From contig JBLHKE010000076.1 in the NCBI GenBank assembly GCA_047619485.1, forward strand, positions 1 through 16,759: a DNA stretch of 16,759 bases, written 5' to 3'. Of this stretch, positions 6,525 to 12,292 are shown piece by piece. A program made the position numbers and the translations under genes. Below the pieces are notes generated by a model that saw only the letters and a program-made list of their open reading frames with translations, was not told the origin of the DNA and did no database searches. The first letter of the stretch is position 1, and each line of letters begins with the position of its first letter. The stretch comes from JBLHKE01 sp047619485. GTDB taxonomy: Bacteria; Verrucomicrobiota; Verrucomicrobiia; Verrucomicrobiales; DEV007.

Positions 6525-7256
6525 CTAGCGACTGGCGGGGCCGACGCTCTTCGCGCCGCTGACGCTGATCTTCCTGCCCATGAAATCCTTATCGTGGAGC
6601 ACATCAACCGCGCGTTTGGCCTCTTCGACTGAGCGCAGGACGACAAACGCGAAGCCCTTGGAGCGCTGGTTCTGTTTGTGGGTCACGACCTCGGCGCTCT
6701 CGACACCGCCGACCCCATTGAACAGTTCTGCTAGGTCTTCTTCCGTGGTGTCATAGGAGAGGTTGCCGACGTACAGGCGAGGGGTTGTCACCTCGATCGG
6801 CTCGTGCGTTCTCGGCGCGCGTTTCTTCTTTGGTTCGCGGTCCGATTTGTTCGCGGCGGGCTGGCGCTCACGTGCTGGTTTGGGCGAGGATGCCGGTTTG
6901 GACCGAGATGCCTTTGCTGCGGCGGGTTTGTCTCCGCCGAGGCCAATCAGCGCTAACAATCGTTTCCAGAGGGATGGTTGCGGGGTACGGCGAGGGACTT
7001 TCTCGCGGGTGTAGCCGCCGGTGCGGTGACCCGCGCCGCGGTTATCACGATCCTCGCTGTTGCGTTCTCGGTCACGGCTCCGGCTTCGTTTGCGGCCGCC
7101 TTCGCCTCCGCGGCCTCCGCCTCCGTTTCCGCTTTCGCCTCCGCGGTTTGAATCTCCGCTGCTGCGGTTACGGTTGCGGCTGCGGCTGCGGTTCCTGCTT
7201 CGGCTGCGGTTTCCTGGAGATCCGCCGTTGCCGGAGGATGGAGTTGAATCTGACAT
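6525..7256 (-). CDS. RRM RNA-binding protein with Arg/Ser-rich N-terminal arm
   Basis: This 243-aa protein has one C-terminal RNA recognition motif (about 158-235). RNP2 is LYVGNL (161-166) and RNP1 is KGFAFVVL (200-207), both with the aromatic residues that stack on RNA. The first 90 residues are disordered and rich in Arg, Ser, Gly and Asn, including RSRSRNRSRSR (17-27) and KRSRSRDRER (56-65). A short hydrophobic stretch SLWKRLLALIGLGG (95-108) stands alone between the arm and a Lys/Ala/Pro-rich linker. Single-RRM proteins are widespread in Verrucomicrobia, Bacteroidetes and Cyanobacteria; the SR-like arm makes this one stand out. The start is taken at the ATG at 7256, with GGAAAG upstream; an in-frame TTG at 7271 would add five residues. 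It heads the cluster with miaA and aroB. The RNA target is unknown. Confidence 0.88.
   Translation of the reverse strand: MSDSTPSSGNGGSPGNRSRSRNRSRSRNRNRSSGDSNRGGESGNGGGGRGGEGGRKRSRSRDRERNSEDRDNRGAGHRTGGYTREKVPRRTPQPSLWKRLLALIGLGGDKPAAAKASRSKPASSPKPARERQPAANKSDREPKKKRAPRTHEPIEVTTPRLYVGNLSYDTTEEDLAELFNGVGGVESAEVVTHKQNQRSKGFAFVVLRSVEEAKRAVDVLHDKDFMGRKISVSGAKSVGPASR
7161..7213 (-). repeat. Short CGGCTG-type repeats coding for the Arg/Ser arm
   Basis: On the plus strand CTGCGGTT, TGCGGCTGCGG and TTCGGCTGCGG recur in this stretch. They encode the alternating Arg-Ser/Arg-Asn residues of the RRM protein. Such slippage-prone DNA could let the arm vary in length between strains. Confidence 0.6.
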
Positions 7257-7610
7257 GTCGTTGCTTTCCAAGTTCGATGTTTGTAGGTCGTAATGGGATC
7301 CGCCGGCCGATGCTCGACTGGCGAGCCTCCGCTAGCAGCGGCTTTTGTAGTTGGTTGTTCCAAGTGAACGCGGCGGACTCGCAACAGTGGAGTAAGAACA
7401 GGATCAGGCGTTGGTACCCGGGGAAATCCGCGCCATTGCGCTTCCCGTTCAGAATAAAAGTGCCTGTTTGAGGGCGGGCTGTTGTCGATACGATGTTCAC
7501 TAAGAGGCAGAAATATAGAGACGGACTAGCTTCGGGCAAGGAGGAATGATGTCCAAGGAGGCTGATTGAATAGCTTGTTTTGCAGCCTCGCCGGGGTGTA
7601 GACTACTCTG
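7257..7610. other. Divergent spacer between RRM gene and DUF1080 gene
   Basis: No gene is supported in these 354 bases. It should hold the promoter of the RRM-miaA-aroB cluster (leftward) and of the DUF1080 gene (rightward). Rightward, TTGTTT (7575-7580) and TAGACT (7599-7604) are 18 bases apart and would start transcription near the DUF1080 ATG; this is weak. Leftward, TATTCT (minus strand, about 7455-7450) could be a -10 box but has no good -35, leaving a leader of nearly 200 bases. Two perfect AAGGAGG sequences lie at 7538-7544 and 7555-7561. Confidence 0.5.
7546..7569 (+). CDS. Possible seven-codon leader ORF with strong ribosome binding site
   Basis: AAGGAGG (7538-7544) precedes two adjacent ATG codons (7546 and 7549), followed by five codons and TGA, giving MMSKEAD. 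The codons themselves contain a second AAGGAGG. The second ATG has a usable 4-base spacing; the first has only one base. It ends 41 bases before the DUF1080 start. Most genes here have weak Shine-Dalgarno sequences, so two perfect ones are unusual. It could be a leader peptide, a translation-coupling device, or chance. Confidence 0.2.
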   Translation: MMSKEAD

Positions 7611-8831
7611 ATGAAGCTCTATTGCGCCCTTGCGTTCATTTTCGCTGCCCCAATCCTGAACGCCCAGAACGGGACAAATGCCCTTTTCGATGGGAAGAGT
7701 TTGGACGGGTGGGTTCAGCGCGGAGGAAAAGCTAGCTACTCGGTGGTAGACGGAACCATTGTTGGCGAGACCGTGCCCAACACTCCGAACAGTTTTTTGT
7801 GCACGCAGAAAGATTATTCCGACTTCATTCTCGAGTATGAATTCAAGGTGGACGAGGCGCTGAACTCGGGTGTGCAGATCCGCAGTAACAGCGTGCCGGA
7901 ATACCGCAATGGGCAGGTGCACGGATACCAGGTCGAGATTGATCCGGATCAGGATGTTCGCAAGCACGGAGGTGTTGAGCGACCACGCATGTGGACAGGT
8001 GGGATCTACGAAGAGGGGCGGCGCGGGTGGTTGAACGACCTGTTCGACAATGATCGGGCGCGCGAGGCGTTCAAGCCCGGTGACTGGAATCATATCAAGG
8101 TGCACGCTGAGGGCGATTGGATTCGCACTTGGGTGAACGGGGTGCCTGCTGCCGATCTGCGTGACTCGATGACCCAATCTGGTTTCATTGCCCTACAAGT
8201 TCACGGCATCGGGAAGCGCGAAGGCGGGCCATGGCAGGTTTGCTGGCGCAACCTGACGATCGTTGATCTAGGCAAGCACGAGTGGCGTCCGCTTTTTGAT
8301 GGCAAGACACTCGGCGGTTGGAAACCTCTACCGGGTGGTCAATGGACCGTCGAGGGAGGCGCGATTATCGGTCGCAGTCCCATGAGCGAGAAGCGGCACG
8401 GGATCCTTTTGTCGGATGAAATGTTTGGCGATTTCGCCCTGCGGGCAAAGTTCCGCGTGCACTCGGGAGATAGCGGGTTCTACTTTCGCTGTGAGCCAGT
8501 GAAGGGTGGGGTATCCGTGCATGGATTTCAGGTCGAGGTTGACTCGAGCCAAGAGACCGGCGGCCTGTATGAGACAGGTGGTCGCGGGTGGGTAGTGAAA
8601 CCGACTGATACCGAGATCCCACGGAAAAAATACAAGCCGGGTGAGTGGACCGACCTCAGTGTGAGCGCCCACGGTGGGCGGGTCGTTGTTCAGATCAATG
8701 GGGTGAAGACTGCAGAGTTGAAAGATGATCCCGGAAGAGCGAAGGGGCGTGTCGGCCTGCAGTTACATGGAGGCCAAGAGATGCACGTCGAGTTCAAGGA
8801 CATCGAGGTTTTGGAAAAGCCCGAGCGTTAG
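7611..8831 (+). CDS. Secreted tandem 3-keto-disaccharide hydrolase-domain (DUF1080) protein
   Basis: This 406-aa protein has a signal peptide (MKLYCALAFIFAAPILNA, predicted cut after Ala18) and two copies of the PF06439 concanavalin-like domain, about 24-218 and 227-400. The copies match block by block: LFDGKSLDGW/LFDGKTLGGW, VHGYQVEID/VHGFQVEVD, GGIYEEGRRGW/GGLYETGGRGW, FKPGDW/YKPGEW and LQVHG/LQLHGG. Family members act on 3-keto-glycosides made by periplasmic or extracellular dehydrogenases, and the family is greatly expanded in Verrucomicrobia and Planctomycetes. Which copy is catalytic cannot be said. No partner dehydrogenase or sulfatase lies nearby, so the gene is an isolated unit. It is divergent from the RRM cluster and convergent with the GYF gene, 93 bp away, with no clear terminator between. 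Confidence 0.9.
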   Translation: MKLYCALAFIFAAPILNAQNGTNALFDGKSLDGWVQRGGKASYSVVDGTIVGETVPNTPNSFLCTQKDYSDFILEYEFKVDEALNSGVQIRSNSVPEYRNGQVHGYQVEIDPDQDVRKHGGVERPRMWTGGIYEEGRRGWLNDLFDNDRAREAFKPGDWNHIKVHAEGDWIRTWVNGVPAADLRDSMTQSGFIALQVHGIGKREGGPWQVCWRNLTIVDLGKHEWRPLFDGKTLGGWKPLPGGQWTVEGGAIIGRSPMSEKRHGILLSDEMFGDFALRAKFRVHSGDSGFYFRCEPVKGGVSVHGFQVEVDSSQETGGLYETGGRGWVVKPTDTEIPRKKYKPGEWTDLSVSAHGGRVVVQINGVKTAELKDDPGRAKGRVGLQLHGGQEMHVEFKDIEVLEKPER

Positions 8832-8924
8832 GGCTGCAGCGCCACCGGCTGAATAGTGCTAGGGACATCCGGCCAAATCTTGGCGAACTCAGTCACGGCT
8901 CGATTCAATCTCTGGCGAAATCGG

Positions 8925-9455
8925 CTATGGCTGGTTGCCGGTCTCGTTGATGTATTTTGTGCGTAGCTGCTGGTAGCGCAGTTCCGATTGGTGCAGGGCG
9001 CGACGCAGGTCGAGGATCTTCCCCTCGAGTTCGAGGATGTGCTCGCTGTCGCTCATCGATCCCTGCGTGTTGTTGCTCGGTTCGTTGGCGAGGCTCTCAG
9101 CACTCGTCCGGCGTAGGCGGGTGCTGAAGACGGGCATGTCCTTCACGCGAGCCTGCGAGCCTTCTTTGCAGTTGATGACGTTTGTCTCGCCGTTGATTTC
9201 ACCAGCGGCTAGGAATTCCTGCACCGTGCCGAAGGTGGTTGGTCCGTAGAGGTAGTCGTCTGTGACTTCGACTAGCCAGTCCATGTGCAGTTCCGGGAAC
9301 ATGGGCGCGCGGCGCCAGTTTGACTGATTGTCGCTGGAGACCTTGTCGAGCGGGGAGATCTTGGCCGCCAAGGCCCAATCTTGGATTTGATCCCCGCTGG
9401 CTGGGCCAAAGATGCTGCCGTCGTCGTGCTTTTGAAGAAACCAAGTATCGTTCAT
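8925..9455 (-). CDS. Tandem GYF_2-like domain protein with C-terminal coiled coil
   Basis: This 176-aa soluble protein has two GYF_2-like modules. Residues 5-54 start WFLQKHDDGSIFGPAS and end NWRRAPMFPEL; residues 60-109 start WLVEVTDDYLYGPTTF and end KDMPVF. The W-x(8-11)-G-P core is kept in both. GYF_2 modules are usually taken to bind proline-rich peptides and often sit next to membrane segments, but none is present here. After a Ser/Asn-rich linker, residues 136-168 form a likely coiled coil with leucine heptads (LELEGKILDLRRALHQSEL). The ATG has AGGGGT 3 bases upstream, one of the better ribosome sites in the window. It is a single gene between the DUF1080 gene and the LysM terminator. 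Its partner and cell role are unknown. Confidence 0.75.
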   Translation of the reverse strand: MNDTWFLQKHDDGSIFGPASGDQIQDWALAAKISPLDKVSSDNQSNWRRAPMFPELHMDWLVEVTDDYLYGPTTFGTVQEFLAAGEINGETNVINCKEGSQARVKDMPVFSTRLRRTSAESLANEPSNNTQGSMSDSEHILELEGKILDLRRALHQSELRYQQLRTKYINETGNQP

Positions 9456-9512
9456 ATACCCCTAATATAGAAAGGGCTCACGCCGCATGCCAGCCCGAAT
9501 CGCGCTACACTG

Positions 9513-9558
9513 AAAAAAGAACGGGCGGCAATCGAAATTGCCGCCCGTTTTGGTTTTT
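9513..9558. terminator. Strong rho-independent terminator of LysM gene, symmetric
   Basis: This is a perfect 13-bp stem, AACGGGCGGCAAT (9520-9532) and ATTGCCGCCCGTT (9537-9549), with a CGAA/TTCG tetraloop. Six A (9513-9518) lie to the left and T-rich DNA (9548-9558) to the right. Read leftward it ends in a U-run 43-80 bases after the LysM stop. Read rightward it would also work, though no rightward gene enters it. Confidence 0.9.
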
Positions 9559-9601
9559 CCTTTTTTGGCTACGGAAATCGTTGGCCTGCAGATGACAGAT
9601 T

Positions 9602-10540
9602 CTAGCTCTCGTAGAGCGATTCGTCCGCGACGGGCACGAGCAGGTACTGCCCGACTGATAGTTCGTCGTCGCCCTCAAGCTTGTTCAACCGGCGTAGCTC
9701 GCGGGTGGTGGTGCCGAAGGAAAGGGCGATTGAATAGAGGGTGTCTTGGCTGACGACTTCGTAGTACCCGTGCCCATCAGGTGCGGTGAGCAGATCTGAG
9801 CTAGCTTCCTCGGCTGGTGCCGGCGCCGGTGCTGGCTTGCTGCTACCTTGGCTGCCGTAGCGGTTATCGACAGGTGCGGGGCTGCTGCCACCAGGGACAT
9901 TTAGCTTCTGGCCGATGCTCAGTGCATTCGGATTGCGCAGACCGTTGAGGGCGAGCAGATGGGGCGCGGAGGTGTTGTGGCGGCGGGCGATAGAAGAAAG
10001 CGTATCACCGGAGCGAACACTGTAGGTCCCAGTGGAAGCCGGCGAAGGCGAAGGCGAAGGCGCTGGTGCGGGAGCTGGCTTCGCTGGGGAGCCAGCTCCG
10101 GATTTAGGAATCACGATTGGCTGGCCGATGCGGATGCGGTGCGGATCGAGGCCTGGATTGGCGGCGACGAGACGATCGAGACCGATGCCGTAGCGACGTG
10201 AGATGCTGCTGAGCGTATCACCAGAAGCGACGTGGTGAACTGAACCGCTCTGGGTGCTAGGGGTCGGACGATTCTGATTCTGCTTGCCGGTGTAAGATAC
10301 TTGCTGCTGCTTCGACTTCGTGCTCCAGCTGGTGATCTCGCCGCGGAGGCGGGTTAGTTCTTTCTCAAGTTGGTCAACGCGAGCATTGGTCGCTCGGAGC
10401 GATTGCTGGAGTGAGTAGACCTGATACTTCATGTCATCACCTTGGGCGGAGGCAGTGGCTGGAAGGGTGGCAACGGTAACAGTGGCCAGTCCTGCCACCG
10501 CGATCGTCGAGTTTATAAATGTTTGGATTGTACGCATCAT
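9602..10540 (-). CDS. Secreted triple-LysM peptidoglycan-binding protein
   Basis: This 312-aa protein has a signal peptide ending ATASA (predicted cut after Ala32) and a coiled-coil segment at about 38-72 (MKYQVYSLQQSLRATNARV onward). Three LysM domains follow: 102-145 (HHVASGDTLSSISRRYG to IGQPIVIP), 172-215 (YSVRSGDTLSSIARRHN to IGQKLNVP) and 259-303 (YEVVSQDTLYSIALSFG to VGQYLLVP). They are joined by Pro/Ala/Ser linkers (PAPAPAPSPSPSP; KPAPAPAP). LysM domains bind N-acetylglucosamine glycan chains. No catalytic domain is present, so it is a binding or scaffold protein in the periplasm, perhaps trimeric or dimeric through the coiled coil. ATG codons at 10540 and 10537 are both possible starts. 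It is divergent from a cell-wall amidase, which supports a wall role. Confidence 0.9.
   Translation of the reverse strand: MMRTIQTFINSTIAVAGLATVTVATLPATASAQGDDMKYQVYSLQQSLRATNARVDQLEKELTRLRGEITSWSTKSKQQQVSYTGKQNQNRPTPSTQSGSVHHVASGDTLSSISRRYGIGLDRLVAANPGLDPHRIRIGQPIVIPKSGAGSPAKPAPAPAPSPSPSPASTGTYSVRSGDTLSSIARRHNTSAPHLLALNGLRNPNALSIGQKLNVPGGSSPAPVDNRYGSQGSSKPAPAPAPAEEASSDLLTAPDGHGYYEVVSQDTLYSIALSFGTTTRELRRLNKLEGDDELSVGQYLLVPVADESLYES
10041..10062 (-). repeat. GGCGAA hexamer repeat coding for Ser-Pro linker
   Basis: GGCGAA occurs three times in a row plus GGCG on the plus strand, encoding the PSPSPSP part of the linker between LysM1 and LysM2. It is a possible length-variation site. Confidence 0.8.
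10071..10099. repeat. Perfect 10-bp inverted repeat inside LysM gene
   Basis: GGAGCTGGCT (10071-10080) and AGCCAGCTCC (10090-10099) are exact complements with a 9-base spacer, in the stretch coding for GAGSPAKPAPAP. There is no T-run. It may affect mRNA folding or just follow from codon choice in a Pro/Ala-rich linker. Confidence 0.7.
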
Positions 10541-10654
10541 TCGTCCGCAAAGTTTATAAAACTTTACATTTTTTACAAGTTAAATATGTTACCATGCTTA
10601 ATAAATTTTTCGATTAGTCAATTAGGGGACATCCTCACTGTATTAATAATAATT
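10541..10654. promoter_or_regulatory. AT-rich divergent promoter region, LysM gene / amidase
   Basis: These 114 bases are far richer in A and T than the surrounding genes and separate two divergent cell-wall genes. Leftward, TATAAA (minus strand, 10558-10553) sits six to eight bases before a likely start just ahead of the LysM ATG, with a TTAACT about 19 bases upstream. Rightward, TATTAAT (10641-10647) is a candidate -10 close to the amidase ATG. The 9-mer GTTTATAAA occurs at 10511-10519 and 10552-10560. The exact promoters are not certain. Confidence 0.5.
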
Positions 10655-11512
10655 ATGAGAACAACTTTTGAACAACTCGGGCGCGTTTTACTGACTACGC
10701 TCGGATTGGCATTGTTCGGATTCTGTTTCTATCAGCTGACGTTTGTGACACGGGTGGTGACGCAAGAGGAGCGTGAAAAGTTGGCTGAGGAGAAGCTGGA
10801 GAACGTGGTTGAGAACCAACGGATCGACTTGCGTCCGGTGATCATGGTCGATGCTGGTCACGGTGGCCGCGATGGAGGTGCCGTGGGTGGGGGAGTGATC
10901 GAGAAGAACCTTGCGCTCACCATGGCGAAGCGAGTGGTGGTAATGTTAGAAAAAGACGGACGCTTCCGCGTGGCGATGACGCGTGATGATGATACCTTTG
11001 TCGAGCTCGAGGAGCGTGCGCGCATGGCGAACTCGCTGGATGTCGCGCTCTTCGTCAGCATCCACCTGAACACTGGGCCTGCGGCTTCCGCGCATGGCGT
11101 CGAGACTTGGTTTGCCTGGCCGAAGCCGGTCTCTGTGATGTTGACTGAAAAGAGCAAGTTCGGTCTGCCTTCTGATCAGCGATTCGTGGACGACCGTGGC
11201 GAGTTGCTCGCGCAGAGCATTCAGGACGCGGTGTGTCTTGCGACGGGGGCGCGCGATCGGGGCGTGAAGAACAAGGGGCACATGGTAACGCGGATGGTTG
11301 GGGCACCATCGGTGATCGTGGAGTGTGGATTTTTGACCAATGCTGAGGAGGCCAAGCGGCTGGTGACCCCAAGCTACCAAGAGCGGACGGCTCGTGGGGT
11401 GGTTGCCGGCGTGATCAGCTATCTCGAGGAAGCCATGGCGGATCCGATGTATGGCATCCAGCAACCGGTGAAGCCGGAGAAGGAGCGGATCCTCTCGACC
11501 TCGAGCCTGTAG
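10655..11512 (+). CDS. Membrane-anchored N-acetylmuramoyl-L-alanine amidase (Amidase_3)
   Basis: This enzyme cuts the amide bond between N-acetylmuramic acid and L-alanine in peptidoglycan. The 285-aa protein has one N-terminal membrane segment (about 10-31, VLLTTLGLALFGFCFYQLTF), a short charged linker (36-55) and an Amidase_3 domain (about 62-258). Zinc ligands are His69 (DAGHGGRDGG), Glu83 (EKNLALTMA) and His137 (SIHLNT). The catalytic Glu223 lies in VIVECGFLTNAEEA after RDRGVKNKGH. The ATG at 10655 is chosen because it starts the membrane anchor; the frame is open further left only through AT-rich spacer. The tail (260-285) is short and not domain-like. It is convergent with batE, stops 9 bp apart, and divergent from the LysM gene. 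It could act in cell separation or wall turnover. Confidence 0.93.
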   Translation: MRTTFEQLGRVLLTTLGLALFGFCFYQLTFVTRVVTQEEREKLAEEKLENVVENQRIDLRPVIMVDAGHGGRDGGAVGGGVIEKNLALTMAKRVVVMLEKDGRFRVAMTRDDDTFVELEERARMANSLDVALFVSIHLNTGPAASAHGVETWFAWPKPVSVMLTEKSKFGLPSDQRFVDDRGELLAQSIQDAVCLATGARDRGVKNKGHMVTRMVGAPSVIVECGFLTNAEEAKRLVTPSYQERTARGVVAGVISYLEEAMADPMYGIQQPVKPEKERILSTSSL

Positions 11513-11521
11513 GCGACGAAG

Positions 11522-12292
11522 TTAGTCGGCGAGGGCGGGATCGTAGGGCCAGAGTGGGGCGATGGATGTGGACGGAACCCAACCGCGCAGGTCACTCGGG
11601 ATGTCGACATAGTCCCACTTGCCGCGTTCTGAAATCAGTTCTAGCTGGCTGCCGGGTGGGAGTTGGATGACGGGTTCGGCGACGCGTGCGGGAGATGTGC
11701 GGGCGCTCGCTTCGGGCGTGGTAACAATCGCGCGAGACGTGAGGTTTTCGAGCGCGCGTTGTTTCAGGATAATCCCTCCAACCGCAGTGACCGCAACCAG
11801 TGCTAGGATGGGAGTGGCGCACCACAGCCAGGTCTTCAGAGTGCTGCTTAGACGCAGGGTGAGGGCGGCTGCGATGCCTAGGATTGCGCACCAACCGGTG
11901 AACGTCGCGCTGCGCACGAGGGTGTCGCGTCGGAAGAGTCCCAACCATTCGTCTAGCTCCGAAGCTTCAAATTGGAGGATGCCAGTCGTGCGTTTGAGGA
12001 ATCGGAGGTTCTGGCGTGCCTCCCTGTGGGTTGGGTCGATTACCAGCGCCCGCTCATACCATAAGACGGCCTCGCCAGTGCGCTCAAGGCGATAGCTCGT
12101 ATTGCCAAGATTGTAGAGCAGGTCGCTGTTGACGTGCCCGCCGTCTAACAGGCTTGTGTAACCCGAATACGCACCTTCGAATTTACCATCGAGAAAGGAT
12201 TGATTGGCGGCGGCGAACTGTTCGGACGGGTTTGCGCAGAGGTTCGCTGCCCCGGCGATGAGCAGGATGAGACTGAAGAGGATATTACGCAT
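11522..12292 (-). CDS. batE: BatE-like TPR/SH3 membrane protein
   Basis: This 256-aa last gene of the bat operon has a signal peptide (MRNILFSLILLIAGAANLCA), TPR-like helices at about 22-95 (FAAANQSFLDGKFEGAY; YNLGNTSYRLERTGEAVLWY), two membrane segments (about 130-147 and 155-177) and a C-terminal bacterial SH3-like domain at about 188-245 (LPPGSQLELISERGKWDYV; GWVP). This is the BatE architecture of Bacteroidetes and spirochaetes. BatE is thought to work with BatA-D in an envelope complex; its exact role is not established. The ATG overlaps the batD stop by 8 bases (ATGCGTAA), so the two are translationally coupled. The end is 9 bp from the convergent amidase stop, with no terminator seen. 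Confidence 0.88.
   Translation of the reverse strand: MRNILFSLILLIAGAANLCANPSEQFAAANQSFLDGKFEGAYSGYTSLLDGGHVNSDLLYNLGNTSYRLERTGEAVLWYERALVIDPTHREARQNLRFLKRTTGILQFEASELDEWLGLFRRDTLVRSATFTGWCAILGIAAALTLRLSSTLKTWLWCATPILALVAVTAVGGIILKQRALENLTSRAIVTTPEASARTSPARVAEPVIQLPPGSQLELISERGKWDYVDIPSDLRGWVPSTSIAPLWPYDPALAD

Noticed and set aside
7329..7345. Hairpin CCGCT-AGC-AGCGG followed by CTTTT, rightward terminator-like
   Set aside because: The stem is only 5 bp with a 3-base loop and there is no rightward gene upstream to terminate.
7168..7539. Minus-strand frame of 123 codons across the RRM gene start
   Set aside because: It overlaps the RRM gene in another frame, shows no recognisable domain and no start signal.
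8872..8884. Small inverted repeat GCCAA-ATC-TTGGC between the DUF1080 and GYF genes
   Set aside because: The 5-bp stem has no T-run in either direction; too weak to call a terminator.
10442..10654. N-terminal extension of the amidase frame by 71 codons
   Set aside because: It overlaps the divergent LysM start and the AT-rich spacer; the ATG at 10655 starts directly before the membrane anchor.
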